This document shows positions 7,204 to 15,363 of a DNA stretch of 17,308 nucleotides, in pieces; positions within the stretch are counted from its first letter, which is position 1, and each line of letters starts with the position of its first letter. The stretch covers positions 1 through 17,308 of the forward strand of contig CALDLG010000151.1 in the NCBI GenBank assembly GCA_937910785.1, in the 5' to 3' direction. A program made the position numbers and the translations under genes. Source of the DNA: an uncultured Lachnospiraceae bacterium (GTDB lineage: Bacteria > Bacillota > Clostridia > Lachnospirales > Lachnospiraceae). Under the pieces are notes generated by a model. The model was not told the DNA's origin, searched no databases, and saw only the letters and a program-made list of their open reading frames with translations.

Positions 7204-7983
7204 ATGGAAAAGAGGAAAAATGTGGATTCGGATTTTTTACTGATACAGAAAAGGAAAATGGGTTCGGGGCAGGCAATAGATCTGTTTGTATGGAAATATT
7301 ATCCTTCCATATTGAAATACTGTCATCTGCATATCAGAGATGATGGAGATGCGGAAGAGATGGCGCAGGAAACCTTTGAACGTTTTTTCCGGAATTTCCA
7401 TGGACATCAACATTGTGGAAAGGCGGTGAATTTCCTGTATGTGATTGCTGCAAACTGCTGTAAGGATTATTACAGAAAAAGAAGAGAAATCGTGACAGAT
7501 GAATTGCCGGAGCAGACAGATAACAGTATGGAAAATATGGAGGATTGGATCGATGTACGGATTGCAATCGACAAACTGCCTGATGAAATAAGGGAAGCGG
7601 CCATATTGTTTTTCTTCCAGGAGTTAAAGCAGAAAGAGATTTCTAAAACTCTGGGGATAGGGCTTCCGTTAGTAAAGTATGATTATATGCTCGGATGGAC
7701 GCAGCTTTTCGAGTATGCGCCGACGATTATTATGATTTCAATGCTCATGATAGGATATCTTGTGGCGGGAATCTTTTCGAATGAATTTCAGTACAAAGCC
7801 GATGCTGTTTTCTTTACTTCGATTTATGGAAGAAATAAAGCGGTCGGTGCGAAAATCAGAGCAGGCTTTTGTATTGTAACAGGGGTGTATTGGACAGCGA
7901 TTCTTCTGTACAGCCTGGCGGTGCTCCTTTATCTGGGGCCGGATGGCGCGGCCTGTCCGGTTCAGGCGGATAATTCAGGGTGA
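7204..7983 (+). CDS. Chimeric ORF: ECF sigma factor fused to ABC permease fragment
   Basis: Residues 1-159, counted from the ATG at 7204, are an ECF-type sigma-70 factor. Region 2 includes DLFVWKYYPSILKYC, DDGDAEEMAQETFERFF and VIAANCCKDYYRKRRE. Region 4 begins with IDKLPDEIREAAILFFFQELKQKEISKTLG and GLPLVKY. At about 7681 the sequence changes abruptly. DYMLGWTQLFEYAPTIIMIS and later residues are a multi-helix membrane segment of the ABC-2 permease type. The joint keeps the frame, so one 259-residue ORF remains open to 7983. The recognition end of region 4, any anti-sigma gene, the ATPase and the permease N-terminus are all missing at the joint. No clear ribosome site precedes 7204; ATGs at 7141 and 7165 are alternatives. 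Probably non-functional, though a membrane-tethered sigma fragment could still be made. Confidence 0.75.
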   Translation: MEKRKNVDSDFLLIQKRKMGSGQAIDLFVWKYYPSILKYCHLHIRDDGDAEEMAQETFERFFRNFHGHQHCGKAVNFLYVIAANCCKDYYRKRREIVTDELPEQTDNSMENMEDWIDVRIAIDKLPDEIREAAILFFFQELKQKEISKTLGIGLPLVKYDYMLGWTQLFEYAPTIIMISMLMIGYLVAGIFSNEFQYKADAVFFTSIYGRNKAVGAKIRAGFCIVTGVYWTAILLYSLAVLLYLGPDGAACPVQADNSG

Positions 7984-8060
7984 AAATGTTTTTATCATAT
8001 TCTGAATTGGCAGAAATATCTGCTGCCCGTAATTTATCATGAATATTGTCATAAGCAAAT
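7681..8060 (+). pseudogene. ABC-2-type permease fragment
   Basis: This is the 3' part of the chimera. Two or three hydrophobic helices are visible (TIIMISMLMIGYLVAGIFS and TGVYWTAILLYSLAVLLYL) around NEFQYKADAVFFTSIYGRNK, a cytoplasmic motif common in Firmicute ABC-2 permeases. The TGA at 7981-7983 falls where a tryptophan codon would be expected. Readable protein continues past it (KCFYHILNWQKYLLPVI) before breaking down by about 8060. Both ends are therefore damaged. The gene would originally have sat downstream of a cognate ATPase. Confidence 0.65.
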
Positions 8061-8092
8061 GGATTAGAGTCTGTACGGTTAAAGGAGAACAC

Positions 8093-8743
8093 TTATTCCT
8101 CCCGGATTCCCGGCAGATTCCACCGGTAATGGCTTGCCAGAATCCGGATGGCGATGACTAAAAGGGCGCTGATCAGCATGGCAGAATCCGAGCGGGTAAA
8201 CTGCAGAAGAAAGACATAGAGGCATGCGCCGGAAATGGAGGCGCAGGCGTAAACATGTTTTTTCAGGACAAAAGGCGTTTCGCCGGCCATAATATCCCGC
8301 AGGATACCGCCGCCGATACCGGTAATGACGCCGAGAAAAATGAGCAGAAAATGATATTCGCCGTAGCCCGCTTCCACGCCGGTATCGACGCCCGTAACGG
8401 TAAAGGCGCCAAGACCGATGGCATCCAGAATATTCATAATCTTCTCATAGCCCTCCATATACCGGCTTCCCAGCAGATGGGGACGGAACCGGAAGAGAAG
8501 GAACAGGACGAGCACCGTCAGAAAGGCGGCGAATACATAGACCGGATTTCGGAACATGTTGGGCGGGATGCTGCCGATCATCAGATCGCGGAGCATTCCG
8601 CCGCCGACGGCGGTAATAACGCCGAGGACGATGATACCGAAAAGATCCAGTTTTTTGCGGACCGCAACCATGGCTCCGGAAGAGGCAAAAGCTATGGTTC
8701 CGATGATTTCTATGGGAAAAAAGATATTTGTATGCAACTCCAT
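8093..8743 (-). CDS. TRIC/UPF0126 family cation channel
   Basis: The protein has 216 residues, start preceded by CAGGAGGCATAAA. It shows the internal duplication of the family. The first half carries AFASSGAMVAVRKKLDLFG and GGGMLRD (47-53). The second carries GAFTVTGVDTG and GGGILRD (144-150). About seven membrane helices can be drawn, ending LLVIAIRILASHYRWNLP. Prokaryotic TRIC proteins form trimeric potassium-permeable channels with a lipid-lined pore; older names are UPF0126 or YicG-like. It lies 89 bases after the second WYL gene on the same strand and may be its operon partner, or it may be independent, since a hairpin at 8815-8840 intervenes. It ends facing the decayed permease fragment. 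Confidence 0.93.
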   Translation of the reverse strand: MELHTNIFFPIEIIGTIAFASSGAMVAVRKKLDLFGIIVLGVITAVGGGMLRDLMIGSIPPNMFRNPVYVFAAFLTVLVLFLLFRFRPHLLGSRYMEGYEKIMNILDAIGLGAFTVTGVDTGVEAGYGEYHFLLIFLGVITGIGGGILRDIMAGETPFVLKKHVYACASISGACLYVFLLQFTRSDSAMLISALLVIAIRILASHYRWNLPGIREE

Positions 8744-8814
8744 TTTATGCCTCCTGGGTCATAAATGATAAACAGATGATTTTTCATGTATTACCAGATT
8801 CTTTATGGTTCGAA

Positions 8815-8840
8815 ATGCTGAGCTGTAAATGCTCAGCGGC
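8815..8840 (-). repeat. Hairpin at the end of the second WYL gene
   Basis: GCTGAGC and GCTCAGC form a perfect 7-bp stem with a 7-base loop that overlaps the stop codon of the WYL gene. There is no T-run on the minus strand, so at best it is a weak terminator or an mRNA 3'-end or processing structure between the WYL and TRIC genes. Confidence 0.4.
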
Positions 8841-9822
8841 TGCTTTCCGGCGGAGACTGCCTGCTGATGATCTTCATTTGCCGGTTCAGTCTCGCTTTCA
8901 GGAGGCTGAGAAACTTTTCATTTCCGAGAACGGTAATCATGGGACCGAAAGACATCACCTCAATCAAAAGCTCCGTTTCCATGCTCTGATTGTAATAGAT
9001 CAGGCATTCATAAGTTTTTTCATCGATTTTCACAGTGTTTTTCTCATAATTGGCGAAATGAAGCATGGCCCGTTCGAGGGCATTCCGCTCGTTCACGATC
9101 CGCAGTCTGAGAGGTTCTTTATAATAAGTGCTCCGGATAAGAGCGTTCAGATCGATGGATGGAGAAAATGTTTTTTCCTTCGGGCAGACGTTTTGCATGC
9201 GGGAGAGGTTCAGAAGATAAAGCCGCATTTTTTCCGTTCCCGTATGTTTCAGGGCAATCAGGCGGAATTTATCGTTTTTGACGGAATATTCCAGACGGGC
9301 GGGTATATAGTGGTGATGGACCCGTTTTCCGTTTGGAGCGGTGTAGTCAATATCCACATACTGACGGTTTTTTTGTGCCCGGAGCAGGAGACGGAAGTTT
9401 TTGCGGTATGTTTCATCCTCGTAGGGGTCTTTGTCCGGGAAACGGTCATAATAATAAATCTGTTCCGGTTTCCAGAGCGGTGTGACGGAAGTAAGCATGG
9501 CGTTCAGCTCTTCCATCTGCGTACGGTCGAGGAACAGGCCGATGCGTGAGTCGGACAGCAGGGCCTTCAAATAGGATTTTTCCAGGTCGGACAGAGGGGT
9601 GACGAAGGAGGGGGAAAGTCTGGAAAGATACAATGCCCTGTCCCTGCGAAACAGATTCCAGGCGCCGCTCTCCAGTCTGGGGATGATTGAAAGCATGCTT
9701 TCCTCAAAGCCCTCTTCCGCGATCAGCGCGCGAATTTCAGGTATTGTCATGGCGTTTTGGTTCAATAATAAATGCCGCAGAACCTGATAGTAACAGCTAT
9801 ATATTTCCGAAAAAAATTCCAT
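8833..9822 (-). CDS. WYL-domain transcriptional regulator (second of pair)
   Basis: From the ATG at 9822 the protein has about 329 residues. A TTG at 9831 adds three and sits nearer AGGAAAGG, so the start is uncertain. The N-terminus (to about 75) is a weak helix-turn-helix-like region. The WYL core spans about 145-215: RQYVDIDYTAPNGKRVHHHY, IPARLEYSVKNDKFRLIAL and LYLLNLSRM. The C-terminal extension (WCX) has IEVMSFGPMITVLGNEKFL followed by LLKARLNRQM. WYL domains bind nucleic-acid or nucleotide ligands and control DNA-damage, phage-defence and RNA-repair genes. It starts about 20-30 bases after the first WYL gene, so the two are co-transcribed. They differ too much in sequence to be a simple recent duplication and may act as a heterodimer, as PafB and PafC do; that is inference. 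Confidence 0.88.
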   Translation of the reverse strand: MEFFSEIYSCYYQVLRHLLLNQNAMTIPEIRALIAEEGFEESMLSIIPRLESGAWNLFRRDRALYLSRLSPSFVTPLSDLEKSYLKALLSDSRIGLFLDRTQMEELNAMLTSVTPLWKPEQIYYYDRFPDKDPYEDETYRKNFRLLLRAQKNRQYVDIDYTAPNGKRVHHHYIPARLEYSVKNDKFRLIALKHTGTEKMRLYLLNLSRMQNVCPKEKTFSPSIDLNALIRSTYYKEPLRLRIVNERNALERAMLHFANYEKNTVKIDEKTYECLIYYNQSMETELLIEVMSFGPMITVLGNEKFLSLLKARLNRQMKIISRQSPPESSR

Positions 9823-9851
9823 CGTCCGCAAAGCTCCCTTTCCTGCCCTGT

Positions 9852-11084
9852 TTATGTTGTATAAAGACGGTACATTTCCTGCAAATCCCGATAAAAACGC
9901 TGTTCTACGGACTTGTCACTGCATTCCAGCGACAGAATCCGGCCCGTAAAGGTGCGTATCCATGGCAGCAGTTCATTGCAGTCAAAAACTTCGATTTCAT
10001 ACAGATAAGTATTGGGAGCGGTTTTTGTAACTATGCCGCCCCGGCCTTCCCGTTTCAGACGGCTCAGAATATAATTTTCGGAAGGTTCCCGGATCTGTAG
10101 TGTCATGGACAGCTTATCCAGAAAATGTGTTCCCTCGCTCTGAAAGGAAACGCCCCAGAGCTTGTTGTGGATTCGGCTCAGCCGTTCCGTCAGCACATCG
10201 TATTCCGCCTCTTCTTTTACAGGAATAACGCGTTTGATGGAATCCAGCCGGAAGCAGGTGAATCGTCTGCGGCGGCAAACATATCCGCACAGAAAACGAC
10301 GGCCGCTTCCGGAGCTGATGAAAATCCGTATGGGGATGCATTCCGTACTGCTAAGAGCAGCCGTCCGGGAACTTTTGATATCGAGCCGGACGGAAAATTT
10401 CTGATTCATGGCCTGCAGAAGAGCGAAAAGAATTTCGTCCTCCAGCGTATGTACGAAAAAGCCGTGCTTCACGCGAAAGCTTTGATTGTGATGATCGAAC
10501 TGTTCCAGCAGTTCGTTTCCGATGATGCCGAAAATGCCGGCCATCTGGTAAAAAGCAAGCGCATCTGACAGGGATTCCTGAGAACCGGCCCAAAGAGCGG
10601 CCGCATTATCGAGGAAATAAACAATGGTCTTTCCCCGCTTTTCCTTATAAAGAAGCCCCTCCCTGACATAAGTGTTGCACTTTCTGCGGATGGTCTGGAT
10701 ATCAAAGAGGGCGTCATATTCCGCGAGCAGACCGTCGGTAATTTCTTCCGCGGTCATTTTACGTCCATCCTGCAGGTAATCCAGAATCAGAAAATGCAGG
10801 ACAATATCGTTATCGGTAAAGCTTTTCGTTTTCCACACCCGGAAAAGCGGATTGGTGTCCAGAAGATTGCTGTCGATCGCAAGGGAAATATTGGAGCCGC
10901 CGGAGACATAATCCCTGCGGACATAGGGTGAAAGCCAGCTTTCAAGGCGCCGCCGTTCATTATCATAGGTGCGGGGACTTTTTCCCTTAAATTCGTTCCT
11001 GGTTTTAAAACCATAGACAAAGAAGTCCCGGACGTATTCTCTTGTTTTGGGAAAGCTGCCAATCAGCTCCTGAAAATCGGACAT
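9852..11084 (-). CDS. WYL-domain transcriptional regulator (first of pair)
   Basis: The protein has 410 residues, start preceded by AAAGGAAAAAAGCA. The N-terminal 60 residues are basic (GKSPRTYDNERRRLESW). A winged helix-turn-helix spans about 88-155 (MTAEEITDGL, QTIRRKCNTYVREGLL). The WYL-like core is at about 220-290 (ALLQAMNQKFSVRLDI, GRRFLCGYVCRRRRFTCFRL, DSIKRVIPV). A WCX tail (FDCNELLPWIRTFTGRILSL) is at about 365-385. The literal W-Y-L residues are replaced by R-F-T/C-F-R-type residues, as in many Clostridial members. It is transcribed away from rtcB across a shared 266-base promoter region, the usual position for a regulator that controls the divergent gene and itself. Confidence 0.88.
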   Translation of the reverse strand: MSDFQELIGSFPKTREYVRDFFVYGFKTRNEFKGKSPRTYDNERRRLESWLSPYVRRDYVSGGSNISLAIDSNLLDTNPLFRVWKTKSFTDNDIVLHFLILDYLQDGRKMTAEEITDGLLAEYDALFDIQTIRRKCNTYVREGLLYKEKRGKTIVYFLDNAAALWAGSQESLSDALAFYQMAGIFGIIGNELLEQFDHHNQSFRVKHGFFVHTLEDEILFALLQAMNQKFSVRLDIKSSRTAALSSTECIPIRIFISSGSGRRFLCGYVCRRRRFTCFRLDSIKRVIPVKEEAEYDVLTERLSRIHNKLWGVSFQSEGTHFLDKLSMTLQIREPSENYILSRLKREGRGGIVTKTAPNTYLYEIEVFDCNELLPWIRTFTGRILSLECSDKSVEQRFYRDLQEMYRLYTT

Positions 11085-11350
11085 TGCTTTTTTCCTTTTG
11101 GTTTGGATCTGCCGTCATGATATTTGAGGGAAAACAAATGTCTGCCTCGCAGCGGCCTGTTTTCTTTTGTGCCTATTATAACACGTAGTAAAGGGTCTGG
11201 CATTCTTTTTTCGGAAATCTGTTCCGTTCGCAACCTTTTTAAAATGATAATCTCGTGCGGGCTGTTTATAATGGCCTTAACGGATAAGGAACATGGTTAC
11301 GGAAGAAAAAGTGTTATGGAAGCCGCAGAAGCGCGGGAAGGAGGAGAAGT
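11085..11350. promoter_or_regulatory. Divergent promoter region between WYL pair and rtcB
   Basis: Rightward: ATGATA (11244-11249), 17 bases, then a perfect TATAAT (11267-11272), 78 bases before the rtcB start. Leftward: ATGCCA, 17 bases, then a perfect TATAAT (minus strand, 11180-11175), 90 bases before the WYL start. The interval between them, about 11181-11243, includes a pyrimidine-rich tract and is the natural place for a WYL binding site. No strong palindrome was seen. No large structured RNA or tRNA-like element was recognised. Confidence 0.6.
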
Positions 11351-12583
11351 ATGTTCGTATTATATAATGAAAACACGAAATTTCCGGTAAAAATATGGCT
11401 GGAAGGAGAAAGTCAGCTGGAGGCAAACTGTCTGGAACAGGCATATCACCTGTCACAGCTTCCCTTTCTTCATAAATGGGTCTGCCTGATGCCGGACACG
11501 CATGCAGGAAAAGGGATGCCGATCGGCGGCGTGATTGCGACAAAAGATGTGGTTATTCCCAACGCAGTCGGCGTTGACATCGGGTGCGGGATGGATTTTA
11601 TTCCGACCAATATCCTTGTGGAGGATATCCGAAGGGTACAGACAGGAAACGGTACGCTCATACAGGCTGTGATCGGAAATATTATGCGGGAAATCCCTTT
11701 AAATACGGAGCGGTATAAAACGCCGCAGGAATCTGCGGTGCTCGACAGGGCCGGACGGGAAATGGAGAAATACGAAGAGAATGCGGAGCTGCTTCCTTTG
11801 ATCGAAGACGGTTATTATCAGGCAGGAAGTCTTGGAGGCGGAAATCATTTTATCGAATTGCAGGAAGACGAGAACGGTTATCTCTGCATTATGATTCATT
11901 CCGGAAGCCGCCATCTCGGAAAGGCGGTATGCGATTATTTTCATGAAAAGGCAAGGGCGCTGAACAGACTCTGGTACAGCGAAGTAAAAGAAGAACATCG
12001 TCTGGCCTTTTTACCGGTTCATACGCGGGAGGGGCAGCAGTACATCCGCTGGATGAATCTGGCTATGGATTATGCGTTTGAAAATCGTGCGAAAATGCTT
12101 GAAAAGATATGTGCCATCGTGAAGGAGCTGATTGAAAAACATACGGAATTGACCGTGGAATTTGGCGAAGAGGTAAACTGCCATCATAATTATGCAGCGC
12201 TGGAAAATCATTATGATGCCAATGTCTGGGTGCACCGCAAAGGTGCAGTCCGGGTGCGGGAAGGCGAGAAAGCCGTCATTCCGGGCGCTATGGGTTCTTA
12301 CAGCTACGTGGTGGAAGGAAAGGGAAACAGAGAATCCTTCTGCACCTCTTCGCATGGCGCGGGCAGAAGCTATTCCCGAAGCGGCGCGATGCAGGCTTTT
12401 ACGACGGAAAAGGTCATGGTGGATTTGAAAGAACAGGGTATTGTGCTCGGGAAACGCAAAAAAAATGACGTTGCCGAAGAGTGCCGGTTCGCTTATAAAG
12501 ACATCGACCAGGTTATGGCCCAGCAGGCCGACCTGGTGACGCCGCTCAGGAAGCTCAAGACAGTGGGGGTGGTGAAAGGTTAG
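11351..12583 (+). CDS. rtcB: RNA-splicing ligase RtcB
   Basis: The protein has 410 residues, start preceded by GGAAGGAGGAGAAGT. RtcB joins RNA ends bearing 2',3'-cyclic phosphate or 3'-phosphate to 5'-OH ends, using GTP and Mn(II). All hallmark motifs are present: PDTHAGKGMPIGGV (48-61), VGVDIGCGM with D76 and C79, LGGGNHFIEL with N165 and H166, HSGSRHLG with H183, HHNYAALEN with H279 and N280, and SSHGAGRSYSRSGA, whose H335 is the guanylylated residue. The length is that of the shorter bacterial RtcB form. No archease, RtcA cyclase or sigma-54 RtcR is in the window; control appears to be by the divergent WYL pair. It ends 3 bases from the convergent acyltransferase-like gene. Roles may include tRNA or rRNA repair after ribotoxin damage. 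Confidence 0.97.
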   Translation: MFVLYNENTKFPVKIWLEGESQLEANCLEQAYHLSQLPFLHKWVCLMPDTHAGKGMPIGGVIATKDVVIPNAVGVDIGCGMDFIPTNILVEDIRRVQTGNGTLIQAVIGNIMREIPLNTERYKTPQESAVLDRAGREMEKYEENAELLPLIEDGYYQAGSLGGGNHFIELQEDENGYLCIMIHSGSRHLGKAVCDYFHEKARALNRLWYSEVKEEHRLAFLPVHTREGQQYIRWMNLAMDYAFENRAKMLEKICAIVKELIEKHTELTVEFGEEVNCHHNYAALENHYDANVWVHRKGAVRVREGEKAVIPGAMGSYSYVVEGKGNRESFCTSSHGAGRSYSRSGAMQAFTTEKVMVDLKEQGIVLGKRKKNDVAEECRFAYKDIDQVMAQQADLVTPLRKLKTVGVVKG

Positions 12584-12586
12584 TGT

Positions 12587-13408
12587 TTACGGAGCTGTTT
12601 TCAGCATTCCACAGGAGCTTCTGATGATGCCGCCTGAAAGAAGATGCTTTTTCATATTTCTCCGTAAGGATGTATCTTCGGGGAACGCCGCATAATCTGT
12701 CTGATCCGCGGCGTTCTTCGGAAAAACCCATTCCACAAATTCAGGATCGGCCTCACCCGCATCATAGATGGTAAATCGGTTCTGAAAACGGATGATATTG
12801 GATTCGGCAGTCAGCATTTTTCTCAGCTGACTGTCCAGAAGCCAGGAATGGCAGCAGTATTTCGCATGCCCGGTCTCCGGATAGTATTTGCGAAAAAATG
12901 TTCCGGCGTTTTTCAGTGACCGATCGACGGCAGATGGGGAAAAATCGGCATCCGACGGAATATGAAGTTCAATGTCTGTTTCATTTCCATGGCGGTTCAT
13001 TTCGTATTCAAGTGTGCCGATTCGGAATAAATGACAGCCGGCCTGACGGGTAGTCCACCAGTCTCTGTCAAAATACAGTCTGCCTGTTCTTTGGTATGTT
13101 TCATCTATAAATCGGGTGTAACATTTCATAGTAGAAAAGTAGATTTCATCGCAGATGCCTTTTTCCTGATAGATTTCCCAGGCATCTGCGGATGCTTTTA
13201 ACATACAGGCAAGCATTTTTATGCGATCATGGTCTGTTCCGAGAATGGTTTGCAGTTCTTTCCGGGATTTCTCCATATTTTCGTAAATCAAAAAACTGTT
13301 CAGCTGTTTTTCAATTAATGTAAAATCGAAATGTTCCGCAAAGGCAAGAACTTTGTTTTTTATTTCCGCCTGTAGATCTACTTGGTTACAGAGTGTTTTG
13401 ATATCCAT
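12587..13408 (-). CDS. Acyltransferase-like protein (NAT_N/GNAT_C type)
   Basis: The protein has 273 residues from the ATG at 13408, chosen because GGGAGGCGCAAA precedes it; a frame back to 13447 lacks a site. An all-helical N-terminal half (to about 110) leads to DWWTTRQAGCHLFRIGTLEYE (116-136), LHIPSDADFSPSAVDRSL (148-165) and CCHSWLLDSQLRKML (185-199), a pattern I associate with the NAT_N plus GNAT_C acyltransferase families of gut Firmicutes. The acyl donor and acceptor are unknown. The gene follows the metal ATPase on the same strand with a 57-base gap and could be read through from the metal operon. Its 3' end almost touches rtcB. Family assignment is from memory of motifs. Confidence 0.75.
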   Translation of the reverse strand: MDIKTLCNQVDLQAEIKNKVLAFAEHFDFTLIEKQLNSFLIYENMEKSRKELQTILGTDHDRIKMLACMLKASADAWEIYQEKGICDEIYFSTMKCYTRFIDETYQRTGRLYFDRDWWTTRQAGCHLFRIGTLEYEMNRHGNETDIELHIPSDADFSPSAVDRSLKNAGTFFRKYYPETGHAKYCCHSWLLDSQLRKMLTAESNIIRFQNRFTIYDAGEADPEFVEWVFPKNAADQTDYAAFPEDTSLRRNMKKHLLSGGIIRSSCGMLKTAP

Positions 13409-13465
13409 TTTGCGCCTCCCGGATAAGTTGACCTGTTGATTCGCCAAAGAGTGGAAAAAGGGTCT

Positions 13466-15349
13466 TTACAGATTATGAACCCGCAGCGCCCGAATCGCAT
13501 TCAGGACCGCGATAACCATCACGCCTACGTCCGCAAAAATGGCAAACCACATATTGGCGATGCCGATTGCACCGAGTCCCAGACAGGCGAATTTAATCAC
13601 CAGTGCGAAGGCGATGTTCTGGTAAACAATGGAAAGACACTTTCTGGAAATTTTAATGCCCTTGGCAATCTTCATCGGATCGTCATCCATCAGGACGACA
13701 TCGGCTGCCTCGATTGCCGCGTCGGAACCCATTGCTCCCATCGCGATGCCGATATCCGCGCGGGAGAGAACCGGCGCATCATTGATGCCGTCGCCGACAA
13801 AAGCGAGTTTCCCATTGCCGGTCCGGGTCTTTAACAGTTTTTCCACTTCAGTTACTTTATCGGCCGGAAGCAGTTCGCTGTGGACTTCGTCGATGCCAAG
13901 ATCGGCGGCTGTTTTCCCGGCCACGCGCCTGCTGTCTCCGGTAAGCATGACGGTCCTTTCGACGCCGGCTTTTTTCAACGCTGCCACTGCTTCTTTGGAT
14001 TGCGGTTTCTCGATATCGGAGATGACAATATGTCCGGCGTAAGCGTTATCTACCGCAACATGGATAATGGTTCCGACGCTGTGGCAGTCCTCGCAGGGAA
14101 TATCGAGCCGCTTCATCAGTTTGAGATTACCTGCGGCTACTATGTGGCCGTCTACTTTGGCGGTCAGTCCATGGCCGCTGATTTCCTCGATATCCGTTAC
14201 GCGGGTCCGGTCAATTTCCTGCCCGTAAGCTCTTTGAAGGCTTTTACTGATCGGATGGGAGGAAGCGCACTCTGCTAACGCCGCGTATTCCAGAAGCCTG
14301 GCCTCCTCCATGCTGCTATGGTGGATGCCGTTTACTTCGAAAACACCCTGTGTCAGTGTTCCTGTTTTATCAAAAACGACAATTTTGGTTCTGGATAAAG
14401 TCTCCATATAATTGGAACCCTTGATCAGAATTCCTTCTTTGCCCGCACCGCCGATGCCGGCAAAGAAACTCAGCGGAATGCTTATAACGAGCGCGCAGGG
14501 GCAGCTGATTACGAGGAAGATCAGGGCGCGGTAGAGCCAGTCTGCCCATCCGGCTTCGGCCCCCATGAGCAGATGAAACAGGGGCGGCGCTATGGCAAGT
14601 AACAGGGCCGCCATACAGACGGCGGGCGTATACACGCGCGCAAATTTGGAAATGAAATTTTCCGATTTTGATTTTCTGGAGCTGGATTCTTCCACAAGCT
14701 GCAAAATTCTGGAAACTGTCGATTCCCCGAAATCTTTGGTTGTTCTGATCTTTAAAACGCCGGTCATATTGATACAGCCGCTGATCACCTCGTCGCCGGC
14801 CTCCGCTTCGCGCGGCAGGCTTTCGCCGGTCAGCGCGCTGGTGTTCAGGGAAGAAGCGCCTTCCTGAATAATGCCGTCGATGGGAACTTTTTCTCCGGGC
14901 TGGACGATGATGATGCTGCCGATGGCGACTTCATCCGGATCGACCTGCTCCAAAACGCCGTCATGCTCAATATTCGCATAGTCCGGGCGGATATCCATCA
15001 GCGCGCTGATATTTTTGCGGCTCTTTCCGACCGCGTAGCTCTGAAACAGTTCACCGATCTGGTAAAAGAGCATAACGGCGATGGCTTCGTTGTAGTCGCC
15101 GCTTTTTTCATAGATGGCAAGAGCGATCGCGCCGATTGTGGCAATGGCCATCAGGAAGTTTTCATCAAATACCTGGCCGTTCAGAATGCCTTTTCCGGCC
15201 TTTCTCAGAATATCATAGCCGATAATCAGATAAGCGGCCAGATAAAGAAGCATCCGAAGTAATCCGGTGACCGGGATGAAATGCAGGGCGATGAGCATGA
15301 CCGCTGCGATAAGAATGCGGACCAGCATCTTTTTCTGTTTCTTTTTCAT
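13466..15349 (-). CDS. P1B-type heavy-metal ATPase, Zn/Cd/Pb exporter type
   Basis: The protein has 627 residues, start preceded by AAGGAGCTTT. It couples ATP hydrolysis to metal export across the membrane. Motifs in order: actuator TGES (174-177), membrane metal site SCPCALV (282-288), phosphorylation DKTGTLT with D327, the HP pair H365-P366, and the hinge GDGINDAP (519-526). The final helix has FADVGVMVIAVLNAI with D607, the aspartate that marks the PIB-2 (ZntA/CadA) Zn/Cd/Pb class rather than copper pumps. Unusually, there is no N-terminal HMA domain; instead a separate HMA protein is encoded 14 bases upstream. The ArsR-type operator at 15648-15675 should control both. The preferred metal cannot be told from sequence alone; Zn or Cd is most likely. 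Confidence 0.95.
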   Translation of the reverse strand: MKKKQKKMLVRILIAAVMLIALHFIPVTGLLRMLLYLAAYLIIGYDILRKAGKGILNGQVFDENFLMAIATIGAIALAIYEKSGDYNEAIAVMLFYQIGELFQSYAVGKSRKNISALMDIRPDYANIEHDGVLEQVDPDEVAIGSIIIVQPGEKVPIDGIIQEGASSLNTSALTGESLPREAEAGDEVISGCINMTGVLKIRTTKDFGESTVSRILQLVEESSSRKSKSENFISKFARVYTPAVCMAALLLAIAPPLFHLLMGAEAGWADWLYRALIFLVISCPCALVISIPLSFFAGIGGAGKEGILIKGSNYMETLSRTKIVVFDKTGTLTQGVFEVNGIHHSSMEEARLLEYAALAECASSHPISKSLQRAYGQEIDRTRVTDIEEISGHGLTAKVDGHIVAAGNLKLMKRLDIPCEDCHSVGTIIHVAVDNAYAGHIVISDIEKPQSKEAVAALKKAGVERTVMLTGDSRRVAGKTAADLGIDEVHSELLPADKVTEVEKLLKTRTGNGKLAFVGDGINDAPVLSRADIGIAMGAMGSDAAIEAADVVLMDDDPMKIAKGIKISRKCLSIVYQNIAFALVIKFACLGLGAIGIANMWFAIFADVGVMVIAVLNAIRALRVHNL

Positions 15350-15363
15350 AAAGCTCCTTCTTT

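Noticed and set aside
8255..8764. Plus-strand open frame of 169 residues
   Set aside because: It is antisense to the TRIC channel gene, and its His/Asp/Glu-rich composition is typical of a shadow frame opposite a GC-rich membrane gene.
8728..9549. Long plus-strand open frame of 273 residues
   Set aside because: It lies antisense to the second WYL gene, whose frame has recognisable WYL motifs. No ribosome site and no family-like motifs were seen.
11124..11390. Plus-strand open frame of 88 residues upstream of rtcB
   Set aside because: It covers the divergent promoters, has no convincing ribosome site and overlaps the rtcB start in another frame.
13436..14278. Several plus-strand open frames opposite the ATPase
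   Set aside because: They are antisense shadows of the P1B ATPase, which carries every expected motif.
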